Assembly: GCA_034401795.1 (NCBI GenBank) | Contig: CM067372.1 | Coordinates: 21,876,795 to 21,940,794, forward strand | Length of the DNA: 64,000 nt | Source: Chaetoderma sp. LZ-2023a | Lineage: Eukaryota; Mollusca; Caudofoveata; Chaetodermatida; Chaetodermatidae | Direction: 5' to 3' | Part shown: positions 1 to 10,139 of the stretch, one piece after another | Layout: each line of letters opens with the position of its first letter | Position numbering within the stretch: the first letter of the stretch is position 1 | Translations under genes and position numbers: made by a program | The notes under the pieces: model-generated | The model's input: only the letters and a program-made list of their open reading frames with translations | Databases searched by the model: none | What the model was told of the DNA's origin: nothing

Positions 1-225
1 TTCGTTCGTTCGTTCGTTCGTTCGTCCATTCATTCAGTCATTCATTCATTTATTCATACGTTGATTCGTTCATTCATTTCTTTCTTAGTTTGTTTGTTTC
101 TTTTTTCGTTTATTTGGCCATTTGCGCGTTCATTCATTTCTGAATTCGTTCGTTCATTAATTCGTCCATTCATTCGTTCATCCATACATATATTCGTGCG
201 TTCATTTATCCGTGAGTTCAATTAG
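1..225. repeat. Degenerate TTCG/TTCA tetranucleotide repeat
   Basis: The window opens with perfect TTCG copies that decay into mixed TTCG, TTCA and TTTA units up to about position 225. This is a microsatellite with interrupted, aged units. It is cut by the window edge, so its full length is unknown. Confidence 0.9.
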
Positions 226-2170
226 TTTTGCCTCCATTCATTCCTCTAGCAACGGCATATTACTACGCAGTAAACACATGCCAGATAGCGCGAGTGAGCA
301 AGATTCCGTAATTTGTGTGCATTTAGCCATCAATAATGCAATTCCCAAAACATAATAGTGCATGCGTCAAGATAGCGCGATAATCATGTTCTGGTGCGTT
401 TATTCAAGCAAGCACATGTCGACAATGCATGTACAACGAAGCTTTAATATGCTATGTGAAAAGCTGATTATATATAAGTTTGTACTCCTCTCTCAGGTAT
501 TGATTTATCACTTATCAGTCTGATAGTCGTCCATATTGTTGGTGGAAATTATGTCTTCAGTTTTTGATGTTCAGCTTATGGCCATCACAGACACTGACTG
601 ACAGAAAATGTATTGTCAGCATGGCTGAACGCGTCATTGAATCCCACTGTTTTCGTCAATGTAAATGTTACAGGTCATGCCATTTATAGAGGCCAGTGAG
701 ATAGCATTGTGCTCACCATGTTCGTTCTTTGTCCGTTTATCTAGTTTTCCTCGGGGCACTCGTTCAGTCTCCGCGGTTGCCGCCGCCGCCGCTGCCGCCT
801 CCGACAGCAACGACGACGACAACGGCTGCGGCGGCAACGACGTAGACGAAGACGCCGATGGCGACGAAGACTCATTATGTTTTCTGAGGTCTGATCGAAA
901 CACATATTGAAATGTTAGTGCTATGGCACCCTCTACGTACCTGGGCCGAACAGATACCAAGTTCACATTCGGGTGATCAGTGCTATCATTAAGCCACCAG
1001 GGTCGGCTGAGGTGGAGTGGGTGGGTTATGCTTGGTAGTGCAGGATCTTCTGGCAGCGCACTTGGTTAGCTTGTGACTTTGTGGTGCAAGTCTTTGTAGT
1101 ATAGGTGACGAATCTAGCAGGACTGGCGGTGAAACATGTTGAGGGGATTGCAAGGATATATTGGAATTGTATCTAGCTGGTCATATAGCGGTGCATGCAC
1201 AACACTTTCTGGTAGAGCATGTGTGTCAGCGGTGCATACTATTTTGGCGTGCAACGTATGTGTTGAGTGATTGGGGCATCATTGTTGGCATGCATATATA
1301 TTTTGCGGCGTTGGACATATTTCCTGGTCGAATGCCATAGGAAACGTATGTGAAACGTATGTGAGACTAATCCTTGTTCGTCGTTATTGGGAAAGTATGG
1401 TTACAAGTGGTTGGGTCTGTGGTTCAGTCTGTGTCTGTCGTTGATTAAACGAGGTCGCTTGGGGTGATTGCTTTAATTTTCTCTGTGCCTCTGTATTGCA
1501 GAGCCGGAGATTTGGAACTTAAGAGTTATGGGACATGAAGAGATGGCACATTCTGTGCAGATTACATGAACAGGAAATGAATGCTTATTGCGACTGAGAG
1601 ATGGTGGATGGGGTGATATTGTCAGTCAGAGGCGACGGCGTGTGCGTTATGTAGCCGATGGGCATGTTTGTAAAGGTAGGGTAATATTTATTCGACAAAG
1701 CTTTCCTGTATCTGTTAATGGGTTCCAGGATAAGCCAATATTTGGTTATGATTTTCTTGAGTGTAATTGCAATTCTGGAGAATTCGGCTCGTGCTATGTT
1801 TCTTGGTCGCTGGAGTAGGTTGTGATATAGCATGTTCCAAGCGTTATGTGGCATAGCTATGATGTCAGAATGGTAGTAACTGGCGTTCATATCTATCTGC
1901 ATGTTAGGTATACATATCAGCGCAGATTTCGCACTCCTGACTGCTAAACAATGATGAGCACGAAAGAGGCACATTTGCTGTGTGTTGTCATAAGGAATGG
2001 AGTAGTTATGCTGGATGAATTCACATATATAAAGAACTCATGAAATACTTATTAAATCGTGTTTAATGTTAAACGACTGAATGCTTTTAGCGCATGAATG
2101 TTGGTATTAAGCGATGTTATTCATAGTGTACCCGTCCTAGAGAGATTCATTCTCTGGAGTGGGATAGGCG
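226..2170. other. Unassigned stretch, no supported gene
   Basis: No gene is recognised here. A GCC then GAC/AACGAC triplet-rich tract at about 776-870 produces an Ala-rich and then Asp-rich short frame that is a simple-repeat artefact. Between about 1000 and 1560 the plus strand is rich in G and T, and on the minus strand a 129-codon frame (1585-1974) is open, but I recognise no domain in it. It could be decayed retroelement coding sequence or chance. A protein-profile search of the minus strand over 1000-2000 would decide. Confidence 0.5.
776..872. repeat. GCC / GAC-type triplet repeat
   Basis: The tract begins with GCC and GCT triplets (about 780-800) and continues as imperfect CGACGA and CGGCAA triplets to about 870. 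It is the most GC-rich point in the first 2 kb. Purity is low, which suggests an old microsatellite. Confidence 0.75.
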
Positions 2171-2175
2171 GCTCT

Positions 2176-2300
2176 CTCCGTCCCCCACCCACTCTCTCTC
2201 TCTCTCTCTCACTCTCTCCCTCCCTCCCTCCCTATCCCCCCTCTCTCTCCGCTCTCTCTCTCCCTCCCTCCCCCTCCCTCCCTCCCTCCCTCCCTCCCTC

Positions 2301-2336
<36 letters not shown>

Positions 2337-2461
2337 CCTCCCTCCCTCCCTCCCTCTCTCCCTCCCTCCCTCCCCCCTCCCCCCTCCCTCCCTCCCCCAT
2401 CTCTCTCTATATCTCTCTCTCGCTATCTCTCTCCTCCCCCCTCTCTCTATCTCTCTATCTA

Positions 2462-2499
<38 letters not shown>

Positions 2500-2500
2500 A
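2176..2500. repeat. CT / CCCT polypyrimidine microsatellite
   Basis: About 320 bp are almost entirely C and T on the plus strand: CT dinucleotide runs alternate with CCCT tetranucleotide runs, with a few TATC units near 2450-2470. This is a long homopyrimidine-homopurine tract of the type that can form triplex structures. The open Ser/Leu/Pro-rich frame across it and the Gly/Glu/Arg-rich minus frame are composition artefacts. Confidence 0.95.
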
Positions 2501-2599
2501 AGAATAAATCTGATCCAATTGTATGAATAACTTAGGACATGTAAAATACATAAATACAAATTTTAAAGATAAAACGCACATTACAGCGTTAAAATATGT

Positions 2600-3033
2600 G
2601 TTTCGTCTAGCCATCATATGTTGATGTCGTGTTTGAACTTTGAACGATAAAGGGCCAGTACCTTGATATCTATATCTTTGCAGGTTGTACCACCTTTCAC
2701 CACACGCGAGTATCTATGAGGATGATTATGATGTGGTATAGCAAATGGTGCCATATAGTAGATGTAGGCCATATATACCTTGAATAAAGCTACACGCAAT
2801 TGGCAAGCATTCATACACCTCATTCTTCGTACGGATCAAGATTACGTCGCTTTCATCCGATGTCAAAGTAATTCTTCATCCGTGGACTGCATCAACAATG
2901 GGAAAGATATCAGCCCTTGATAGAGTTAGACTTCAGAATGACAGCCCGGAAATTAATGCATTCTTCATAGAAAGCCACGCCCGTCTAGCGTGTGTATTTA
3001 AAACCATTACATCTATCTGCTAGGTTAATGATT
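2600..3033 (+). repeat. Long repeat unit, copy A, first segment
   Basis: This segment aligns by eye with 48290-48590 in copy B. Shared landmarks include 'TCGTACGGATC' followed by 'GATTACGTCGCTT', then 'GGAAATTAA', 'GCCCGTCT' and 'TGTTAATGAT'-like sequence. Homology to copy B stops at the left end of the first Tc1-like element, so copy B acts as an unoccupied site for that insertion. No coding sequence is recognised in it. Confidence 0.75.
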
Positions 3034-3035
3034 TA

Positions 3036-4445
3036 CTGAACCAAAAAATTTAGCAATCTTGGGTTTTTGCCTGTCATATAAGAAATATGCAAGCTAGCGT
3101 GATCAATATTGCTTTGTTTTTGACGGAAAATGGTCACTCATTGTTTGTCATGAAATCAACTTCTTTACTCGCTTGTTCTGTATTTGCACTGCACGTGCTA
3201 GTGCGCTTTGTGTTTCCTGGTAGAAATTCCCATGCAGCACGTGTGAAATGGCATCCCATTTCCAATCAGGTAACCAGCTTGAACTGAAAACAATCGCAAA
3301 ACTCGCCGTCCAGGTTTAACTGAAAATCAGCGTCATGAAGCAATGGGATGTAGCGCTGGCCACGCTGGCCAACGCGTTCGCGACGTTGCGCGGCAATTCA
3401 ATGTACATGCCAGTACCATTTCTCGTCTCCACCAACGTGTACAGCAGACTGGACAAGTTCGGGATCGACCACGTTCTGGTAGCCCACGAGCAACAACCCA
3501 AAGGGAAGATGAGTATTTAGTGGCGTCATCACGACGTCAGAGGTTCGAAAGCGCGCCACGTTTAGCCATGAATTTGCATAATGCCACTGACACTAGAGTT
3601 CACGCACACACTGTTCGAAACCGTTCAGGAACGTTTAAGATGGACCCGAACTCACCAGCACTGGCGCCTTGCACAATGGAAGAACACGTTATTTACGGAT
3701 GAATCCAGATTCTGTGTGCAATTTGCAGATGGCAGGCACCGCGTATGGAGGAGAGTAGGAGAACGGTGTCACGCTGACAACATCATCCAGCTTGACAGAT
3801 ACGGTGGCGGCAGCGTCATGGTGTGGGCATGGATTCATGGCACAGGAAAAACAGATCTTGTTATCGTTCATGGAAACCGGAATGCTCTGCGTTATTGTAA
3901 CGGAGTTATCACACCGGTTATCATTCCATTTATGCAGCAGCATCCGGGCTTCTTGTTTCAAGAGGACAATGCGCGACCACATACGGCTAGGCTTACCACT
4001 GAACTTCTTCAGAGGAACAATGTTCATGTGTTAAACTGGCCAGCAAAGTCACCTGACTTATCGCCTATTGAACATGCGTCGGACATTCTTGGTCGTAGGG
4101 TACGAGAAAACCATCCCAATATTCATAATGTCCGTGACCTTGAACTTGCTCTGATTCAGGAATGGAACGCTATTACAGTTCCTGAGATCAATCGTCTCAT
4201 CAGAAGCATGAGAAAACGTTGTACTGCCGTTATGAATGCCGGAGATGGTCACACACATTATTGAAACGTTGCCACCATTTTTTGCGTTTCGACCCCTGCG
4301 CTAAATAAAGTGACGTTAAAGGAGCAACGTTGATATTGTAACAAAAATGAATTGATATTCTCATTAAGAAATGCTCTATCAATGAAATAATGAGATTGTA
4401 TTTATTTCATTCTTTGTACAGAATTGTTAAACCTCTTTGGTTCAG
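3036..4445 (+). mobile_element. Tc1-like transposon, internally deleted copy
   Basis: A 1410-bp element is bounded by inverted repeats. The left end, CTGAACCAAAAAATTTAGCA at 3036, is matched in reverse complement at the right end, where 4445 is the last base (CTGAACCAAAGAGGTTTAAC when read inwards). TA lies immediately outside both ends (3034-3035 and 4446-4447), the target duplication expected for Tc1/mariner elements. It carries a broken transposase gene. It is shorter than the roughly 1.6 kb usual for the family, consistent with an internal deletion. Its right end abuts a 10-bp TA tract that separates it from a second Tc1-like element. Confidence 0.85.
3301..4264 (+). pseudogene. Tc1-like transposase, frameshifted and deleted
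   Basis: The first frame (about 3301-3640) encodes a paired-type helix-turn-helix region, including 'GQRVRDVARQFNVHASTISR' and a basic 'DRPRSGSP' segment. The second frame (about 3610-4264) encodes the catalytic domain: 'TDESRF' with the first Asp, the glycine-rich 'GGGSVMVWAW' box, 'EDNARPHTA' with the second Asp, and 'SPDLSPIEH' with the Glu 34 residues later, so DD34E. The segment normally linking the second HTH to the catalytic core is missing at the frame switch near 3610-3640, so a small deletion plus frameshift has killed the gene. The C-terminus ends at a normal-looking stop. The DDE residues themselves remain. Confidence 0.88.
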
Positions 4446-4455
4446 TATATATATA
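4446..4455. repeat. Ten-base TA tract between two Tc1-like elements
   Basis: Five TA dinucleotides separate the right inverted repeat of the first element from the left inverted repeat of the second. The tract serves as TA target duplication for both neighbours, and is probably part of the same TA-rich target now expanded at 6109-6214. Confidence 0.85.
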
Positions 4456-4479
4456 CCTGTGCAAAAGCTAAGCACCAGC
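4456..4479 (+). repeat. Left terminal inverted repeat of Tc1-like element
   Basis: This 24-bp sequence begins CCTGTGCAAAAG and is repeated inverted at 6085-6108 with about two mismatches. It is the transposase recognition end; the TA just outside is the target dinucleotide. Confidence 0.88.
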
Positions 4480-4762
4480 AAAAACAATAGAACGTAGAAA
4501 CATGATGGTACAACTAGGCTGCCATACTTTTTGTCCCCGCGTTAGCTGACATAATTCCAAGTACGAAATGCACATGCATGCATGACTTCACGCCGCTTGA
4601 TGTCCGTGCGTGGCGGGAAACAGCACACGTGTTCAGTTATGTAAAAGTCCAGTTTGAGGTGTAGAAAATTACATACAGATTTAGGCTACAAGATTAGGAA
4701 TTTTGTGTTCATGACCGTGGTTTATTTGTACAGAGAGAATTAGCTCTTGATTGTGAACCGCT

Positions 4763-5788
4763 ATGGCAAGACGAAGGTTAAGTGATCGTGTGAAATGGCA
4801 AATCATAGGCATGCATACCACTGGTATGTCATGCAGAGAGATTGGCAGACAGCTGAACATTAACCATACTGTAATCAGTCGTTTGATTGCAAAACATGGG
4901 CAAACTAACGCGGTGAAGGACAGGCCTAGATCTGGAAGACCGAAGAAGACTACTGCCCGTGATGATCGAGCCCTAGTACGCCTTGTTAGGAGATCTCCAT
5001 TCACCAACAGCAGAGTGCTCAGCCAGCAATGGGAAACGCGCAATAGAGTGGCAATGTCTACCGTCAAAAGGAGATTGTATGCTGCTGGCATGAAAGCTAG
5101 GAGACCTGTCAGACGTCCTCTCCTCACTGCACACCACAAAGAGGAGCGTCTGAGGTGGTGCAACGAAAGAAGACACTGGAACATGAGATCCTGGAGACGG
5201 GTACACTGGTCCGATGAAAGTCGGTTCCTGCTTCATGCCACAGATGGTCGAACTCGTGTATGGAGGTCCAGACGCACGGCGTACGACCAACGTAACATCA
5301 TGGAAGAAGTTCCATTTGGTGGAGGTTCCGTTATGATATGGGGGTGCATCTCATTTGATTGTAAGCTGGATCTGTTGACTGTACCTGGAACACTAAATGG
5401 ACAAAGATATCAAGATTCCATACTGGATAGAGTTGTGGTCCCTCATTTTGTAAATCATGCACCTGGAACCCACCCTATATTCATGGATGACAACGCCCGA
5501 CCACATCGTGCTAGAGCTGTGCATGAATACCTCCGCCCGAATGCCATCGAAACCCTACCATGGCCAGCAAGGAGCCCTGACATGAACCCTATTGAGCATA
5601 TCTGGGACATTCTGGGAAACATGGTGAGAAGGAGATATCCTCCTGTGCAGAACCTACAGGAATTAACAGACGCACTCCATCTTGAATGGCAACGAATACC
5701 ACAATGGCGTATCAGTCGGTTGGTGACCAGCATGAGACGTCGTGTCCAGGCCGTCATCCAGGCACAAGGCGGATATACCCGGTATTAA
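4763..5788 (+). CDS. Tc1-like transposase, intact DD34E
   Basis: The uninterrupted 341-codon frame from an ATG matches the usual 340-350 aa of Tc1 transposases, which cut and paste their own DNA at TA sites in the nucleus. Residues 1-110 hold the two-helix-turn-helix DNA-binding region ('SCREIGRQLNINHTVISRLI') and a basic, nuclear-localisation-like 'RPRSGRPKKT'. The catalytic core follows: 'WSDESRF' (first Asp), the glycine-rich 'GGGSVMIWG', 'MDDNARPHRAR' (second Asp) and 'SPDMNPIEH' with the catalytic Glu separated from the second Asp by 34 residues. The frame ends in 'QGGYTRY', close to the C-terminus of the broken transposase next door. The gene is intronless and fills the middle of its element. 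This is the only gene in the window that looks intact. Confidence 0.93.
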   Translation: MARRRLSDRVKWQIIGMHTTGMSCREIGRQLNINHTVISRLIAKHGQTNAVKDRPRSGRPKKTTARDDRALVRLVRRSPFTNSRVLSQQWETRNRVAMSTVKRRLYAAGMKARRPVRRPLLTAHHKEERLRWCNERRHWNMRSWRRVHWSDESRFLLHATDGRTRVWRSRRTAYDQRNIMEEVPFGGGSVMIWGCISFDCKLDLLTVPGTLNGQRYQDSILDRVVVPHFVNHAPGTHPIFMDDNARPHRARAVHEYLRPNAIETLPWPARSPDMNPIEHIWDILGNMVRRRYPPVQNLQELTDALHLEWQRIPQWRISRLVTSMRRRVQAVIQAQGGYTRY

Positions 5789-6084
5789 TAATGACAGTCT
5801 CAAACTCGTGCACAGATGTTAAACTTCGTTTTCAGACACCATTAATGACAATCTAGCCACGTGTGTCAACTGTAGGGCAATAGTTGTCAGTTGTGTCAAC
5901 GTAACCATATTCAGGCCTCGTTTTCAAGTTCAAACAAAAACATACAGTGTTTCCCCACCATCATAATCAGCATTCCTCTAGTTGCATTATTACCTCTTGC
6001 ACTAAGATGGATGGGTACATAAAAGTTTATGCTATTGCTTTCTTCATAGCACATGAATATACCCTCGCATGTGCGTAAAAATAG

Positions 6085-6325
<241 letters not shown>

Positions 6326-7018
6326 ACAAACTATGATTGACACCGACAAAGGCAATGGCCACGACTATGATTACCACAACTACAATGACGAAAACAACAA
6401 TTACAATGGCAACTACAATGACGAGACGACAATGACAGTATGGTGGCAGCGACGATTACCACACCAACCCATCCACTGCGCAACCGATGGGCCAAATGTC
6501 TGTCAGACTGACAAGCCGATATCAGGACAGACGCGTACGATACACAGCTCCGAGTATAAACAATAGAATTCTGCTTCAGTTATCGATTCATTGGATCGCT
6601 TGGATTCTGATGGTTTTTGTGAGCCCACGTTTTAAGCTCATGTAATGAGACTTCACTGTATTTTAATCAAACAGATTTACAAGTGGTTTCTTCTGATTAT
6701 GCGAATACGATTACTACTTCCTATGATATTTTATCGATTCCGAACAATATAATAATAATTCACTGACTTCATCATTCCGTACACACTGAAACAATGATCA
6801 GAATGACCTTTAGGGCATGAGAGTTCACAATGGACTGGGTTACAACTGTATCAAGTTGATGCCCAATATATTCAGCTCTGCCTCCTGTATGTCAGTAGGT
6901 AGAATACTTAGCATACGTGTAGCGGTATTCTCTGCATCAATTTTAGGGGTTGACCATGTCGAGCTCCATTGCTCTCAGTTTATGGACAAACTTATTAGTG
7001 TTATGGTTCATGAATAGG
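6326..7018 (+). repeat. Long repeat unit, copy A, second segment
   Basis: Homology to copies B (49330-50200) and C (57225-57830) resumes here. Landmarks: CAATGACGA-type triplets, 'GAGTATAAACAA', 'TCTGATGGTTTT', 'ACGTTTTAAG', 'TGAGACTTCA', 'GTAGGTAGAATACTTAGCAT' or close variants, 'GCTCTCAG' and 'GTTCATGAAT'. The minisatellite at 7019 starts a few bases after the last landmark. No gene is supported. Confidence 0.8.
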
Positions 7019-8386
7019 CTGTTACCTGTGAAGTGTATGCCCTGTGAAGTGTGTGACCTGTGAATTGTATGCCCTGTGGAGTGTATGACCTGTGAAGTAT
7101 ATGCCCTGTGAAGTGTATGACCTGTGAAGTGTACGCCCTGTGAAGTGTATGCCCTGTGACGTGTATGACCTGTGAAGTGTATGACCTGTGAAGTGTTATG
7201 CCCTGTGGGGTGTATGACCTGTGAAGTGTATGACGTGTGAAGTGTATGACCTGTGAAGTGTATGCCCTGTGAAGTGTATGACCTGTGAAGTGTATGACCT
7301 GTAAAGTGCATGACCTGTGATGTGTATGCCCTGTGAAGTGTATGCCCTGTGAAGTGTGTGTCCTGTGAAGTGCATGACCTATGAAGTGTATGCCCTGTGA
7401 AGTATATTACCTGTGAAGTGTATGGCCTGGGGAGTGTATGACCTTGGAAGTGTATGACCTGTGAAGTGTATGCCCTGTGATGTGTATGACATGTGAAGTG
7501 TATGCCTTGTGAGGTGTATGCCCTGTGAAGTGTATGACCTGTGAAGTGTATGACCTGTGAAGTGTATGCCATGTGAAGTGTATGACCTGTGAAGTGTATG
7601 CCCTGTGAAGTGTGTGACCTGTGAAGTGTATGACCTGTGGAGTGTATGATCTGTGAAGTGTATGACCTGTGAAGTGTATGACCTCTGAAGTGTATGCCCT
7701 GCGAAGTGTATGCCCCGTGAAGTATATGACCTGTGAAGGGTATGTCCTGTGAAGTGTATGACGTGTGAAGTGTATGGCCTGTGAAGTGTATGCCCTGTGA
7801 AGTGTATGGCCTGTGAAGTGTATGCCCTGTGAAGTGTATGCCCTATGACGCATATGCCCCGTGAGGTATATGACCCATGAAGTGTATGACCTGTGAAGTG
7901 TATAACCTGTGAAGTGTATGCCCTGTGAAGTGTATGACATGTGAAGTGTATGCCCTGTGAAGTGTATGGCCTGTGGAGTGTATGACCTGTGAAGTTTATG
8001 CCCTGTGAAGTGTATGCCCTGTGAAGTGTATGACCTGTGACGTGTATGACCTGTGAAGTGTATGCCCCGTGAAGTATATGACCCGTGATGTGTATGACCT
8101 GTGAAGTGTATGCCTTGTGAAGTGTATGCCCTGTGAAGTGTATGACCTGTGAAGTGTATGCCTTGTGAAGTGTATGACCTGTGAAGTGTATGTCATGTGA
8201 CGTGTATGCCTTGTGAAGTGTATGCCCTGTGAAGTGTATGACCGGTGATGTGTATGTCCTGTGACGTGTATGCCCTGTGAAGTGTATGACCTGTGAAGTG
8301 TGTGACCTGTGAAGTGTATGCCCTGTGAAGTGTATGCCCTGTGAAGTGTATGCCCTGTGAAGTGTATGCCCTGTGAAGTGTATGCC
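7019..8386 (+). repeat. 16-bp minisatellite, about 85 tandem copies
   Basis: The consensus unit is TGTGAAGTGTATGMCC (M is mostly A or C, sometimes G). Copies differ by scattered substitutions. Since 16 is not a multiple of 3, the minus strand is open in all three frames and reads a 16-residue period ('HFTGHTLHRAYTSQ'). This produces frames of up to 377 codons that are not genes. In copies B and C of the long repeat, the matching position holds a single seed of this unit (around 50228 and 57890), so the array is a local expansion private to copy A. Confidence 0.95.
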
Positions 8387-8483
8387 ATCCGCGTACTCCA
8401 TCTCTATTGGTATTGTGATTGTGTGGGGATATAAGTGATTAATGGGGTGGAGTGGGGTGGGTGGGGGTTGGTGTGGTGGGTAG
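8387..8483. other. G-rich segment between minisatellite and hAT-like element
   Basis: The first bases (GTATGCCATCCGCGTAC across the array edge) match the sequence next to the seed in copy B (GTATGCCATCTGTGTAC). The rest is a run of G3-G5 blocks spaced by T, AT or TG at about 8436-8480, a plausible G-quadruplex former. No gene. Confidence 0.6.
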
Positions 8484-10131
8484 TAAGGCTGTGCATTATG
8501 GCATAATGCCAAACCGTGACGATGTCAATATTCAACCCGGTTTGAACCGAATATCGGTTTATGGGTGGGGGTGGGGTGGGGTGGGTGGGCAAGGCTGATT
8601 TGGTACAATTAATGTATGTAATATTTTTTCGATAACCATGTAGCAAGTATACGTGTGTTGTCTGGGACTCTTAGCCCAAAATACACACTCACAACTTACT
8701 TTCTTTATAAGTATCAGGAATAGGGTACACAGCATACGCCAGTAATTGTTAAAATCTAGCCTCTTACCGACTAACAATAGGTTGTGTTCCTTTTACAATC
8801 GATTAATTCTAATGTGAAATTTATCGTTTGTTTAATCATCACGCGTTGAACAACTGGATATATACCGTAATTTTTGTTAATCAGTTGAAGAATGTGATGT
8901 TATTTTTTAGACTGCTCGTTGAAAATTGTTGGTGTCAGAGACAGGATAAACTTTCAAACACTTACTCTCATTTTAACATTCTGATGACAAGCAACCATCG
9001 TCCCATATCGTTTACATTGATTAGCGATCCCGGTAGTGATGATCCTGCGCTGTTACAAGAGGTGGGGCGTGATTAGAGCACGCGCCTAGTTCAGTTCATT
9101 CAGCCTATTGAATTAAGATTATTACCGGTATATAACGCAAACTGACACCACCGGTCAAGGGGGTCATTAACTTGTGATCTTAGCTGTAAGACTTATCACA
9201 ACAAAGCTAAGTAAGCCACCCCATGTTTAGATGTTTAAATAACTCGTCCGCTCAGAAATACAGCGACAATAAACATGTTTATTTTGTATCCGAATTACGA
9301 CAATTTAAAAATCCCTCGGAAGTTGTGATGTGGACTACCTGTTTAGGTTAGCGGGTTTGATCAATTAGTCTTGAACAATGTAGGTAATTGTGTGATTTTA
9401 ACGGATTTGTGATAACGAATTATTCACGCAGCGCGAGACTCGTCCTTTACACTCCCAACACGCGTCAGTCAGACGCACACAAATTAAGGAGAGAACTCAT
9501 TTTATAGCGAATTAGAGTATATTATACTGAATATGAAAGACCAATAGAAAGTCAATCGTTTACAATTTTATAAATATTATCGTGTATGTTAAATATTTCG
9601 AATGCAATTTGACTGAGACTTGGTGCTACACACAACAACAGCATCTTGCAGTCACATTAGTTTCAAAATATTGTAAAGTTTACGGACAGAGTGCAATTCA
9701 TCATAATCAATTTAGTGGGAATAAAAAATAATGGAAATGTAGACTTTTGTATGTTCAAATGGGTCTGAGTTTTAGCAGGTTAATCTACAAATTTGGTCAA
9801 TATATATTTATAATTTTCTCATGGAATTTGCAGACAAATAGAGCTTATTTTTGAAAATTTACCTAGAGTGTCCGGTTTCGTTATCGATCCACTCATTGCG
9901 GTGGTAAAATGAAAAATCCCCAGACTTCTTTAGGTCTGCAAATTGACGGTTCTCAAGATCACTACAGAGGCCGACTTATCAGCAATATTTATAATTTAAA
10001 AATAAATTAAATCAGTAATGGATAAACCGAAAATGTAATTATACTCGGTTTTTCGGTTTGAGCATGATTACGGCGGTTTGCACCATATTGAACCGGTTTA
10101 GGATGTGAGATCGGTATATCGCGCAGCTCTA
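8484..10131. mobile_element. Candidate non-autonomous hAT-like element
   Basis: The left end TAAGGCTGTGC (8484) and the right end read inwards TAGAGCTGCGC (from 10131) share the RGCTGYGC type of end common in hAT transposons. Both sub-terminal regions contain repeated AACCG/CGGTTT motifs in inverted orientation (8520-8565 and 10020-10100). Outside lie GTGGGTAG (8476-8483) and GCGGGTAA (10132-10139), a 6-of-8 match expected of an aged 8-bp target duplication. The 1.65-kb interior has no hAT transposase frame, so the element would depend on a transposase in trans. Sequence to the right of 10170 resumes copy A of the long repeat. Confidence 0.5.
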
Positions 10132-10139
10132 GCGGGTAA

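Noticed and set aside
2098-2526. Ser/Leu/Pro-rich open frame
   Set aside because: It arises from the CT/CCCT microsatellite composition.
7019-8386. CRISPR-like array
   Set aside because: The units are contiguous 16-mers with no spacers, and the sequence context is animal.
6943-8512. Long minus-strand open frames (up to 377 codons) with a 16-residue repeat
   Set aside because: They are produced by the 16-bp minisatellite, which is open in all three minus frames. Their starts and ends are set by array edges, and no domain is present.
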